Below, piece after piece: positions 22,369 to 36,200 of a stretch of DNA of 64,000 bases; positions within the stretch are counted from its first letter, which is position 1; every line of letters begins with the position of its first letter. Position numbers and translations under genes: made by a program. Below the pieces are notes generated by a model. It was not told the origin of the DNA. It worked only from the letters and a program-made list of their open reading frames with translations, and made no database searches. The DNA comes from Rotaria socialis (taxonomy: Eukaryota; Rotifera; Eurotatoria; Philodinida; Philodinidae). Location: positions 54,412-118,411 of the forward strand of contig CAJNYU010001107.1 of assembly GCA_905331475.1 (NCBI GenBank), given 5' to 3'.

Positions 22369-22689
22369 GCCTTATTAACATCATTGTAATTGAATTGATC
22401 ATATTAGTTTTTTCAATGTAGTACTATTCTGAAATTCGATCATGAAATGTTGTCACTCATGCCATCTCATCTTGAACATCATGATGCTACGATCCGCTAC
22501 CAGATACATAAAACCAATATTAATCAGGACATTGCAATCGAATGAATTTTCCTCTTTCTCTATTCTAATTTTTAATGATTTCTCTGAATAAAACCGGGGG
22601 TGTGGGTGTGGGTATCGATGTAGATAAGGATGTCTTCTTCTAACCCACACCCACACCCTCAAGATATAAACTCGTTGTCTTCTTTTAAG
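22369..22689. other. Spacer between paralogues 1 and 2
   Basis: Noncoding AT-rich sequence except for the G-rich hairpin described separately. It marks the boundary between the end of paralogue 1 and the remnant of paralogue 2. Confidence 0.5.
22596..22660. repeat. Telomere-like TGTGGG hairpin
   Basis: ggggtgtgggtgtggg (about 22597-22612) and its complement cccacacccacaccctc (22644-22660) form an inverted pair with a loop of about 30 bases. TGTGGG-type units match the G-rich telomeric repeat reported for bdelloids (recalled). Similar single-copy relatives occur at 56207-56270 and in its inverted copy at about 57580-57640. Confidence 0.6.
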
Positions 22690-24430
22690 TTGAAGTTATT
22701 AATGTTTGCAAGAATGAAGCTATGAATAAGCCAAAAGAAAACCACTGTTCATGCCAAAACAATTCCACTGATTCGATGTGTGACAATCGTATGTCAACAA
22801 TTTTCTTTGTCATTAATTTTATTTCATATGATCGTTTTGATTTTTAAAGAATCAGGCGAACTGCGCTCTTTCAACGATATAACCAATAGAAAATCACTAT
22901 TGACACTTACATTTGGAAATGGTCCAGCTCAATATTATATGGCGATTTCTTTTAATCTGCATCAAACAATACATTGGAGAGTTCAATTGTAGTTCATTTT
23001 GTTTTTCTATTGTTCATTTTCAAAGGCACTTGAGTGCTCTTTTTTTAAACTGACTTGAAGAAGAATGCATTTATAGAGAGTTCCAATACAAGGAAGTAAA
23101 ATGGGCATTTAGTATAGCGTTGTCAGAGCGCCGTGTGATTCCAATACTACGAGAGAATACGCCTTGGGATTTCACCTTCTGATTTTACATAGATAAATTT
23201 TCTCATTCAACTTGTCACAGTAATCATATTATAAACGAAAATAGTGTCGACTTATTAAATCAGAAAGTTGCGAAATAATCAAAACCATTGTTTGAAACTT
23301 GCTGCCTTAAATATCACAAACATTTAAAATCGATCGCTCGACTAGCAATGCTATCTATTTAAGAAAATGAACAAATAGTAAAGAGACTACCGAGAAATAA
23401 AGCGCAAAGAAGCCATCGTTTTAACATTCACAAGCAAATAAACATGTTCCTCAGATGATGGATTCTACTTGAATAACAAAAGTAGTCTGCTAGATGTTGT
23501 TTACTTATCGCATTTTCTATTAGTATAATAAAGCTACAGAATATGTGGGACCTTCACGTTTTAGGTTCACAGATGTTACCCTGATAAGTTGGTTGTTTTT
23601 CCTATGTGATTGAAACAGGAACAAATTTGTTTATTTTTGTCGTGTTTCTATTATTTGGTTGGATTGTTCTATCAATTCTAGGATCATCATCACTGCTATT
23701 AATTAAACCAGCTTCTTGTGAAAATGCATCAGCGACTGGCATCGATTGCAATATTTCTAATAGTTTATGTGACTTGAAAAAACCTTGCGGAAATGATGGG
23801 TCATGTATAGTAAATTAGAATGATATCAATGGTTATAATTGTTTATGTTCACGTGGTTTCAATGGGACTCATTGTGTATTCAATCATCGACCTTGCAAAC
23901 CGCAAACTTGTCTGGGTCATGGTAATTACATATCTTCGTAATCCATTATCAACCAAAGAATAGCTTTTATTTCGTTTTAGGAGAATGTCACGAAACACCT
24001 GATTTATCATTTTTCTGCTTGTGTCATGATGGTTGAACTGGAATTCACTGTCAACCAATGATAGATACTTGCAACCATACTGCATGCGAAAATGATGGTG
24101 TTTGCCCATCAATAGTATTGAATTATACATGTGAATATCTTGATGATAGTTATTCTGGTCGTCATTGTGAAATCACTTCGATGAAAACTACTATTTTCAA
24201 AATTGTTTCAAAATCATTTGCTTATATTGCTATTATTGCTATGATAAGTGTCGCTGTTTATAGTGATCATGGACATTTTGAAATATTGTTTTGGTATTGA
24301 TGCAGCACGTGACGATTTGGAAAGAATCCAAGGAGAAAAATGACAATCTCGTACAACACAACGGTTGGTTTATACCGATGCGCCAGCATCAGCAACTAGA
24401 TAAATGATATCGTCAATCGAAGACATAACT
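22690..24430 (+). pseudogene. Mosaic paralogue 2, decayed
   Basis: Pieces line up with the intact paralogue 3. Exon 22690-22788 is a half EGF (CSCQNNSTDSMCDN) ending C|GTATGT like the exon at 27108-27203. At 22850 a jelly-roll module starts (LLTLTFGNGPAQYY) but is lost by 22992. NHL and mucin exons are missing. Exon 23682-23921 encodes an EGF (CDLKKPCGNDGSC) with an in-frame TAG at 23816-23818 where paralogue 3 reads a sense codon. Exon from 23981 carries a TGG-to-TGA change at 24034-24036 in the HDGWTG motif, then EGF (CENDGVC), a membrane segment and a frameshift before the cytoplasmic tail (near 24265). The tail sequence is still recognisable out of frame to about 24400. Confidence 0.88.
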
Positions 24431-26441
24431 ATCGATGATAATTATACATTGATAAGTTTTAATTTATGCTTTGTAATAATCAAAACTGATAAAAACAAAC
24501 AAGCTGTTGTCTTTCATTTCCATACAATTTTGTCTGCAACTATGAATGCGCGGTAGTCATTAAATTTCGCGAATAAAATACGGTCAAATTTTATACGCGA
24601 GAACGTTTTCGTAATCAATTATTTCGAACAAATTCCAATTGGATTTATGTCGCATAGTTAGTTCTAATTCGTTTAGTTCGAGTCACCTTATCATACGATC
24701 TTTCATCTAGTTACAAGTTCAAGCGAAGAGATGTTGTTACTTTTCAGAGTGAGAGAATTATAGTACAATGGTTTTTATATTTTAACTTTTGATTTTGGAA
24801 ATTCTTGTTTTGAAGAGAAAAAAAATATTGATCGATAAATTCAGTGTTCTTGCTATAACGGCTGTAATCAACACATCTGCACTTTATATGCAATAGTTGC
24901 ATTAAACAGGAAATTGAACAGAATCATTTAAACTTTAACATCAGACAGTATGAAATAATCCAGTTGAGACAACAATTTTATCGTGAAAACAGATCAAGAA
25001 TGTCAAGAGAGTCAATCAAATAATATATTAATTCAGCCAACTAGATACTGTATCATTGTTACCTCTTGATCTCAATGTTCGCTATTCTCACCGCCGCATT
25101 ATTCTTTTACATAAGGAGCGGATGATAAACATATTCCTACATTAAACAAAATACCAATAAAGAATTTCATTAAAAGCCAGTTGCTAGTTTTCAAAGCAAT
25201 CTCTCATCGTCTATATTTCGATAAAGATCTATTTGTAGTTAACTAAGAACATCACGCGCTTATGAGCAAGAGAAGCTCGGGGCTCAAACAATAATAAATG
25301 ATAGAATAGAAAGTATATGTATGAGAGTAAATGTTGATACAAAAAACTGATGCGTGCAATTATCATTGGTGCCAATATAATGTTGACATTTGTAACTAAT
25401 ATTTTGTTTTCAATGACTTTTCAAAAATCACGTCCGATTGGTATTGTTACATATAGACTTCTTTATTACAAAGAATATAGATATAAACACGAGGAAATTT
25501 GCTTTATCGTGTCAACGACTGAATGATAGAAATATATTTTAAAACTATTATTAAAAGTACCAAAACTTAATTTAAGTTGCTAATTAATCGATATGGATTG
25601 ATTCGTTGGTGATTCATGTTTGTTCTATAACAGACTCTTAGTTTTTCTTTTCAAGAATGAGATTGTGCTATTGAATCCAACTTACGGCAAGATCAATTAA
25701 ATGTTGCATCGCAATTGAATCAACAGTTTTAGCGGATCACACTCCATATACAATCTACACATCTATATAAACATCATCTCTCATGGTCTATAGCGAATAA
25801 GACAGAATACAGATTTTTCACTCCATTGACTTCAATACTTCTTCTAGATCATGCATTTACAAAATCATCTAAGAAATCTCGCTGTGAGGAAATATAGTAA
25901 AGATTTGATCTTTGTTTGATATCGGAAAAGTAAATCATTAAAAAAGAACTATCGATTAAAGGTTTTCCTGATCTAAAGGGTATGATAAGCATAACAATTA
26001 ACGTCACATTCGAAACCAATGGAGACATATAATTTGTAATAATGGAAAAAACCTAGGTTTTGAAATTAGTTCACATTCATGCTTTTATTTCATCATTAGT
26101 GGACTTATGGTGTTGTTAGATGATCATGATTTTTGAAATCTCACGAGATGAAAAGAGTTTTAAATTTCAAAGAAGATCGTTTTCAACTGTTTCTTCATTT
26201 ATATAGTATATTATATCAATTAAAAAATGCTCGTGGGGAGAGAAGAGAATGCAATGAGTGAAAACGGTGCTGAGACAAGAAAGAAAAAAGAAAATATTAG
26301 GAAGAATTCATTTATACCTTCATTTTTTTATTTCTCGCAACTAGTAGAATACTAATTTATTGAAGATGGAAATAATCATATGGTTTCTTCTTTCGAATAT
26401 TGACATCAATTGACAAACTGTTAATTACAATAGTAAAAGAG
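24431..26441. other. Intergenic, no gene seen
   Basis: Two kilobases upstream of paralogue 3, AT-rich, presumably containing its promoter. No exon with splice signals, transposon terminus or RNA gene recognised. Confidence 0.5.
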
Positions 26442-27203
26442 ATGCCATCGAATTATATTTTGTTGGCATCATTATTGTTTGTTCTGATTATCACTGGAAT
26501 ATCAGGTAAATGCTTCAAAAAAAACATCTCTAATCTCGTGGTCGATTATGATTTTGTGATCTCAATAAGTTCTATTTTTCATTTAATTGTATTGCATATT
26601 CAAATACAAATCTCATATTAGATTGTTATTATAAATCATTTATCTCTTTTATTTTGAAAAGTTAAAGATCTGAGTGAGTCTCGTAAATATCAGAGAAAAT
26701 GAGATAAAATAAGAAGTCATTTATAAGGCTTATAATGCTCATTGAGTTGTATTGGTACTTAATGAAGTGCTGATAATTGTTTAGAATGGTACGTAGATTA
26801 TGTGTGAATAAACATTCGCGCATATATGATTACAGGTCAGCCTCTTTATGCGTCTACAATCTAGTAGAAATGGGTTTTAATTTGGAATTTCACTCACAAT
26901 GGTACTCAAAATTTGTTTTACTAGATGAATTTAAAATGAATTATCATTGAGTATTCAAGGGAATTGGTATTAGTCGTGTGTTGTTTTGAATCTTGCATGC
27001 AAAAAAATTTGAAAAAAAATTGCCCTTTGTCTACCGCATTCATACGGTTATAAAGTTTTCTTTTTTTTAAATATACAATCGATCTAGAGATTATATTGTC
27101 TCTTTAGTTACACAAATTCTTGACTGCAAGAACAACGAAACATATAGTGAAAACATTTATAAAAAATGCCCAAAAGGATTCATTGGTTCCTTGTGTACAC
27201 CTA
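26442..27203 (+). CDS. Signal-peptide and half-EGF exons of paralogue 3
   Basis: Exon 26442-26505 gives MPSNYILLASLLFVLIITG and ends TCAG|GTAAAT. The ATG at 26442 is preferred over the non-ATG start 42 bases upstream. Exon 27108-27203 (TCTTTAG|TT to CCTA|GTATGT) encodes CKNNETYSENIYKKCPKGFI and GSLC, a C-terminal half EGF. Phase 1 at both ends. Confidence 0.85.
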
Positions 27204-30200
27204 GTATGTCATAGCTTTTCTAGAATTTTAACCTGTGCTCAGCTCTGAGGATTTTACTTTTTTTATTTCTATAGAAAAAACTGGTTTATGCACAGACGGT
27301 GATAGTACTAGCAGTCAATCAATTCTCTTGATTACATTTGGTTCTGGTAATCAAACATATTCCAATAAAACAGCTGAGGAGCTCAATTTTACAACAAGTT
27401 ATACACAATCGTTTAAAGATCAGATAACAAGTGATAAATTTGCGCTTGTAAACAAAGTTCCTGTTGCAAATGAATGGCACTCTGGAGCGTCTGACTATAC
27501 AACAGATGATACTGATGGATATATGTTTCTTGTTAATGTGGGAAAAGAAGACAAATGTATTTTCAAGTACGAAGTCCATAATCTTTGCGTCGGTTTACGT
27601 TATGAATTCTCCGCGTACTTGGCAAACGTTATGAAAGAGGAACATTATGATGGTAAAATAAATATCAAATTTCGAGTTAAAGAAACGCCGGAAAGCAAGA
27701 AAAGTAAAATTGTAGAAAAAAAGACAGACGATATAAGTGCATACGAAAATATGACTTGGGAAAAATATGGTCTTTCATTTGTAGCGCAAACTGGTGCAGC
27801 CGAACTATTTTTGGATTCAAAACATGAAGGGAAAAAAAACTATTATTTAGCTGTTGACGACATCAAGTTACGTATTTGTTCAGCTAACCGTTCTGTTCCC
27901 GCGCTTCCAAGTAAGTAATTTTAGTGTTCTATAGACACGATACCACGGCTTCTTTTACCCTTAAGTGATTCAGTACACCGTGCATAGGCGACGGAACGTT
28001 TCTAATTTAGGGGAGGCTCAAAATGTTTTTGAAAAACAACGACAGAAAGTCGACATTAGAGGGAGAAAACAGACTTTTAAATTTCTTGGTTATAACCTTC
28101 ATTCAAAACATTTTCTTCACTGACTCATTTGCACACCTTCACAGCAATCGAGAATTCTACTACAGTATCAAAATTTTTATTTCATTATCAACATAAGCAT
28201 CAAAAATCTTAAACCTTGACTAAAGCAAATAAAAAATTCATAAGTACAAAAACTATTATTCACGTCCAAAAAAGGCTTTTCTACTCTGATTTTTTGCAAT
28301 AAAATCAGAACGACTACTGTTCAAGTCTAACTGATCTAATCTTTCTTTATGAACATGAGGGATAAGCACATGATTAAAGCGCTCTTGTATCATTGCCAGG
28401 TTTGCCGAGCATGGGGCTAGTCCCCCAAAAATTGAAAATATGCGAAAATTTACTGCGAAAATTTTGAATTCTTTCTGCGAAAACCCGGCCTGTAAGCATT
28501 TTTCCCCATTTTTCTGAAAAAAAAAGAAATAAACCACTTTTTTTCAACAAAATATCGCAGAAAGTCGAAAAATTCACCATTATTTCCTCAGTTACTGTCT
28601 AAAAGCGAGACGAGATTTTCTGTTAAAATTTTCAGATTTTCTGCGAAATTTTTAGCCCTCACTACTTGTCAAAAACAATCGACAACCCTGGTCATTGTTG
28701 ATCTTAGATAATGCCGTTCACTATTCCCCTTCATCTTCATAGAGGAGGCGCTAGCATTAATAAATGAAAATATTGCAAAAACATGCAACATATATATCCT
28801 CGAACTGAACTGAACATTGCTTCGGAGAAAAAATAGCATCGATTTTCTAACCGCTTTCACTTATCAAATATAGAATTACGATGACATCAGGATTTTTTTT
28901 CAAATAACTGAGCCTCTCCAAGCCTCCCCATTTGTTTTTTAGGGGAGGCTTGAGCCGCCCGTAGCCTAATGACTCCGCCGCCTATGACACCGTGTACTCT
29001 TTTCTTTGGTCTGTTATTGCTTTTAATAGGAGTCTAACTGTTCTTCCCTTAAACTGGGTAATTCCTTTTTCGTTCTTTGAATAACTACAGCAATGTGATA
29101 ACATGTAATAAAAACCTGACCAAAGTTAGATTTAATATCTTATAATTAATTTACAAAGAGGATATAACGATGCTTCCTCCTTTTAAATTCGTTCAGATAG
29201 TATTTATTTGTTTGTATACCAAAGCTTCGACAATGGATTGTCTGAATATAACTTCATAATTGCCACTTTTGCGTTTTCTACAATAGTGTAGATATAGACT
29301 TTTATAAGTAGCATAATTCGAAGTTAATAGTGCTAGTATTATATTTATTTTTACAATAGAAGAAGAGCTTTATTCTAAAAAATTGAAACGTATGTTTCGT
29401 TTAATTGCCAATTTTTATGCTCTATTTACTTACGAGGTAGTTTCAAAGATCGTAATTTCCAATTTTCTAGACTCAAATATTTTGTTTAGAATATCAAATA
29501 GTTGAATTTAATATAATATTCTTATCTGTGTACATCTTCAATTGATAGAGGTTGCTAGAAAACGAATTCAATTGGTCATGATATTATTTTCATACTCTAT
29601 TCATGTTTCTTCCTCTTAAACATTTCCGGCGAAATAATTATTTCAGTTCAACATCAAAACCTTTATAGCATCGAAATCATAACATTCCCCACTCCTATGA
29701 TATTTATAGAGAAATTCAGTAACATATCTCGATAAGACTCTGAAGTCGAAACTCAATTGATTTTTACAAACATGCTTTTCTAGATTTTACTACTGGTGAT
29801 ACACTATTAACACCAGAATATAGAGCGCCAATAATATTAGCTACAGCTTTGCATTTGAAACTTTCAATAGCTTCTGCTTTGAATGTGTATGAAAGCTTTC
29901 TACAGAAATACTTCTTTCAATTAGTATGTTCTAGTTTCTTCTTTTCACAAGAGTATCTATATCTCAATTACAGCTCATCTGGGACGTCAAACTTAGCATT
30001 TTACTATTAGTCACTCACTAGTTCATAGGTCGATTGCTTGATTATAGGTTATCTAGCACACAAGTGTGTTCTCAAGAGAATATAAAAGTAATCAAAATGA
30101 AAACGGAGCTTCAAGAAATGCCTCACTCTCGATTCATCTGAGTATTTCAAATATACGATGAGAAGGAGGTTCGAAAGGAAATATTTACAATTTAATTTCA

Positions 30201-33200
30201 TCCAATATTGAAACTAGTCATGAACTATTATTCTTTTATAAAAGTTATATTTTTCTATTGTCAAAAATCTTACATGTTTGAAGATTCCTTTTTTCGTTTT
30301 GACTGGTGTTCATAATTATACTTTTTTTATGAGGATGACTTCAATAAAACGAAACTCTTCTCCTTCTACTTGGTTTGCTATTTAATAATTAATTCAAAAA
30401 GAGAAAACATTATCTTACTATAAAAAATTGTCATAATAAAACTAAGTTTGAAGAATCAGCCGATGGTTTCTTGCTACTTTAGGGGAAATCCTCATTTGAA
30501 AAGATGTTCAATGAATCATTTATTTGTATCCTTTTTCACAGATGAAAGTGAAGCTAAAGTTTCCAGAATACTGGAGCAGCCTGAGTTTCAGATCATGTTG
30601 GATGTTTAATACGCTAATTAGTGATCTGTCATTGAATATATGCTTTTTGTTTAATAATTATTAATCGTTTAAAAAAAGAAAATTCCATGAGAGAAGACTA
30701 AAAGGTATGGGTGGGTGTTCGAATTTTACCGAAGCAAAGGTTCATATCGACAGCCGGCCTTTTCTTTTCATAAACTATGGTCGATAAAGAATTACAGATA
30801 GTTCTCAATGAAAAAATTCTTTAAGGCAGCTACTGAAAACTATCTGGATAACATTGAAGTTCTTACAGAAAACCTAAACATTGCTACCGATCGCAGTTTA
30901 AACATTATTTATCATATGAATGCAGTTTCATTCACTTTACTTCTTCTTCAAGTATCACGCGAAAAATAAATATCTTTGTCGTATGATCACCACGTTCAAT
31001 GTATGGAAAGCTATCCGTGCGAGAAATAAATTACTGTAAGTGTTTTCGAACCAGATGAGAATCATGCAGATCTTGACGACTGTATATTATTTTAAGAATA
31101 AGTTGTTCGAAATGAGTTCGTCATAGATTGGATGGATCATGTGGTACGCCCTCAACTGGAATTATTTTAATCATTATTTAGACTAAACTTTGTATGCTTT
31201 TGCATTTCTCCTATATAGTTTCCTATAACCAACCAGAAATCTGTCCAAATGCAACATGGGACCAAACTGGCGTTACTGTTGTCAATCAAACAGTGATTGG
31301 TAAAAGTACTCCAGGTATTTTTGTTGATACTAACAATACTCTGTATGTGGCTTCAAATGATAAAAGTCGAATTTTTATTTTCTTTGAAAATGGTACTAAT
31401 TCAACGCATGAATTTGTATCCTTGTCCAAAACCAGCACTATTTTCATTAGCACAAACCGTGAAGTTTATTTTGAGAAATTCAACACGAAAGGTGAGATTC
31501 ACAAGTGGTCACAGAATTCATCGCAGTCTACATCAGCAAAATTTGACGATCACTGTTATGGACTGTTTATTGACACACAAAATACTCTCTATTGTTCCAT
31601 GTATGAAAACAAAAAAGTTCAGAAAAAATCACTGAACGACGACTCCAAAAAAACAGAAACCATAACAGAGAAGCTTTCCAAGCCATTAGGAATATCCGTT
31701 GACACACATATGTACTTGTATGTGGCCGACAATAATAACAACAGAATCCAACTTTTTAAACCAGGACAGAAAAAAGGAACAACAATTGCAGGCACGGGAG
31801 CTCCAAATTCTCTTGAATTAAGGTACCCTACAGATGTTGTACTTGATGCGGATGGCGATTTGTTCATAGCTGACAACGGAAATAATCGAGTTATTCGCTC
31901 GAACGAAGATGGCTATCAATGCGTAGTAGGCTGCAATGGCAACCAACGATCAACATCTAGCTCATTAATCAAGCCATACGCTCTTCGTTTCGACAGTCAT
32001 GGGAACTTATTTGTTGCAGATGAACCCAATTATCGGGTACAAAAGTTTACTATAAAACCCAATTCCTGTGGTAAGTATAATTCAAAAAATCTTAACATAA
32101 AGATAGAACATTTCAACAAATTAAGACAGACTCCGTAATTAACTACTATGCGCCCTTGAAGTATACAAAACTTTATTTCAAGCAGTTTTAAAAAACATGA
32201 TTATATACTTCGATAATTCTAAACATAGCTTATTTTGAATAGAAATCTAACCATTCGATACCACTTGATTCTAGTATACTACATATCGTCAAAAGTGTAA
32301 ATAAGTGCAACGCTGTCACAGCTATTTTATTTCCTCCTGTAAACAAAAGTGAAAGCCCTAGTCTTTACCTTTGCTTACTTACCTCTACCAATATCAGTCA
32401 TACAACAGCACGCTATTTTAATTGTTTCACTTGAAATGCTGAAGATATTCACTTAAATCTGATTATGGATGATGAGCAAACTAGAAGAACGACTACGACA
32501 AGAAAAATCGTCAGTAGTTAATAATACAGACTAAAAACCAATTTTAGCTAAACATGAATTAGGTTGCATTTTAATTATTATCTCCGTAATCATATCAATC
32601 TGTAATCCATCCAAAAACCAATGAACCATTCCCTCAGCGAATACCAGTGCCATGTTTAATCGCTTATTGCTTCTATCAACGAGACGTATAACGAGATCAT
32701 CTCTACATCAGCTTTCTACAGATAGAAGCCCGCACCTAAAAACAAACACGATAACTATATAACATACTCATGACATATTTTCACAACAATGTTTGCATTC
32801 ATTGTTTTTTTAAAACATCCAATTAATTTTGTATTTCATTTCAGAACATGAAAATGAAGAAATTTTAGCAGCCACAAACATAAGCACAACAACCATACAG
32901 CCTACCACATCCCCAGTGGCAACAACAACAACTTCGACGCCAACAACTACCACGACTACAATAACACGTGCAACTACACCATCAACAACCCCAATCATTA
33001 CAGAGATAACCTCAACAAGTAAAGTATCAACTACAACTAAGAGCGAAACAACGTCAGCAGCTACAATACAAACTACCAGAACGACAGAAGCAACCTCGAG
33101 CGCTATAGCAACAAATAGAAATATTACAGCAACAGCTACGACAACGACGGAAACAAACTCAACCACTACAGTAACAATTACAGCTAAGACCGGAACAACC

Positions 33201-36200
33201 TCAACCACAACCACAACAATAACAAGTACAACTATGACAGAAACATCCTCAACCACAACGGTAACAACTACAACTACGACAGAAACAACCTCAACTACTA
33301 CAACAACAACTTCGACTAGTACAGTAACAGCTACAACTATTACAACAACAACTTCTACTACTACAGCAACAACAACAACAACGACCGAAATAACCTCAAC
33401 CACAACAGAAACAAGTACAACTACGACCGAAACATCCTCAACCACAACATTAACAACTGCAACTACGACCGGTACAACCTCAACCACAACAGAAACAACT
33501 ACAACTACGACAGAAACAACATCAACTACTACAACAACAACTAAGAATACTATAGCAATAGCTACGACTACGATACAAACAATCGCAACCACGGCAGCAA
33601 CAATGACAACTGGGACTGAAACAACCGGAACCACTACAAGAACAACAAGTAAGAATACTACTCCAATAGTATCAAGCAATACAGAAACAATCTCAGCCAC
33701 TACAGGAAGAGCTACAACTAGGACAGCAACAACCTCAGGCTATGCAACCGGTACAATGAAAACTTCGGCTGCTACACCAGCAGCTACAGCGACTACAGAA
33801 TTTATATCAACTCCTAAAGTAGCAGCTACAAGCTCCATAACGACAACATTGACCATTACAACATTATTGATTGAAATATCAAGTGAAACAACGACTAGCG
33901 AGACACCAACAATCTCAATAATTGCAACACCGAGAGAGACAATCACAATGACAAAAACTACACCAAATACAGAGACAACATCAGCGACAATGAAAGTAAC
34001 TATAACGACTACAGAAGGAAGATCAGTAACTGCAACACCAGTGTTAACAACTGCAACAGCTACAGAGGCAAACTTAACGACTGCAACAACTACGATTGAA
34101 TTATTCACTGAAGCTATACCCACAGAGGCAATAACAAACTCAACGTCAGTAACTATAATTGAGACGGGAACGCGCAGAATAAGCACGACTCCAACTGAAA
34201 GCATAACTGCAGCAATAACTTTAACTGAAACAACAGCAATGTCAATAGGAACAACTGAAATAAGTACGACCGAAGCATTAGGTCCAACCACAACCGCAAT
34301 TATAATTGTGACTACTAGTACTATCCCTGAAACAACAACAACTACAGACGTGACGAACGAAACTGTAGAAATGGCAGTCACAATGAGTAGTACTATTAAC
34401 AATGGAGCAACAGCTACGACTGTTGCTATTACTGATGTAGTTACAGCAGTAACAATAACAACCGCAAAAAAGGTGAGCACTGCTACTGTTACTACTACAA
34501 CTCAGACAACAACAGCAACCTCAATTGAAACAACGATAACAACTGCCACAGGGACAGGTACGAATGTACGACTAACTGCTTTTGTAAGCAGCAATTTAAC
34601 AACTATAAGTGTAGCAGCTACAACTATAGGAACCTCTACGCCGACGATACGTAGAACAGAATCCAATAGGTTAACCTCAAGTACAACAATGCCAACTACC
34701 AAATCGCAGCAAAGTAAGGATTTGGGGAAGAACTTTGTATTTATGCAATTTTTTTGTGATTTTCTTATTGTTTGCATGTTTTTGTGAATGAATGTGTCAC
34801 CTCTTCTGAAATGTTCTTATAAAGAGAATAGGTTTACATCCTTTTAGAGTGAATCATGAAATAATATCACATGAAAGTATTTGCGGTCTCGAATGGATCA
34901 AGAGGTAGCAACTTCAATCATATTCGTACACAAATTCATGTTGTCGAGGAGTAGGAATTGAAACACGATTTTTCACTCGTTGTATATAATTATTCTGCCT
35001 GAGTTATACCATTTTTTTTTCGAAATACTCTACACTGGGTTGTTATCATTTGTATCGATTTAGTATAGAAGATACAATCATCATGATCTTCTGACAAATC
35101 GCATCGAAATACAGTCAAAGCATTGAATAATACTGGAAATACAATAAATGTTAGTTTAAAGAAAACCTTTCAATGAATGATACTGTATGTGTTTTTTTGT
35201 TATGATTGAGTTCTTTGATCAGTGTAGTCACATTTAATGTTGTTTCAATGCGATACGTTTTCGTTCTTGAGTATTCTATACACGATAAAAGACTTGCATT
35301 TCAACTTCTGAAAACAGATGTTGATGTGCTTTAGAGAACAACAGTACATATTAGATAGAAACATGACTGTAACGGTATTTGTGCTAAACAGCAATTATTC
35401 CTACGTAGCTATGTGTCATTGATTTCTTGATAAAAAAAATATTTTTCATATTGTCAACTGGATATGAGACCGTTGAAGTTAGTTTCAGAACACTACTCTA
35501 AATTTATTATAATGATGTCAACGATTCTTAGTATGCTGTTAATTTCTCATAGGCTTGATTTAAGTTTTGATGAATGCCCTTGAAACATCATCGAGTTAAA
35601 TAACGCTGATTATTTTAAACTGTTGACTTGATTTTAATATACTCCTTAGGGGAAACACAACCACCATTTTTTCCAACACAAATCTGTAATAATTCACAGA
35701 TCGGTGTCAACTGTAACGTGTCTAATAGTCCATGTGATCTGTTGAAACCCTGTCAAAACAACGGTATATGTGAACGAAATCCCACAGACATCAATGGTTA
35801 TAATTGTTTATGTTCACGTGGTTTCAATGGTAGTCATTGTGATTTCGATCATCGACCTTGCAAACCACAAACTTGTCTCGACCATGGTAATTACACATCT
35901 TCGTAATTCACTATTAACCAATGAATAGTTGTTATTTCGTTGTAGGAGAATGTAACGAAACGTCTGATTCATCATTTCTTTGTTTGTGTCATGATGGTTG
36001 GACTGGAATTCACTGTCAATCAAGGATAGATAATTGCAACCATACTGCATGCGAAAATCATGGTGTTTGCCGATCAATAGTATTGAATTATACGTGTGAA
36101 TGTCTTGGTGATAGTTATTCTGGTCGTCATTGTGAAATCACGTCTACGAAAATTATTATTTTTCAAACTATTTCGAAATCATTTTCTTATATTGCTATTA

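Noticed and set aside
29784..29990. Exon-like plus-strand stretch in the long intron of paralogue 3
   Set aside because: No ATG, no convincing donor in a usable phase, and no recognised family.
32810..34480. Two long minus-strand open frames (296 and 246 residues) of almost pure Val/Ile
   Set aside because: They are the reverse reading of ACN threonine codons in the mucin exon; composition is unlike a real protein and the plus-strand exon has correct splice sites and phase.
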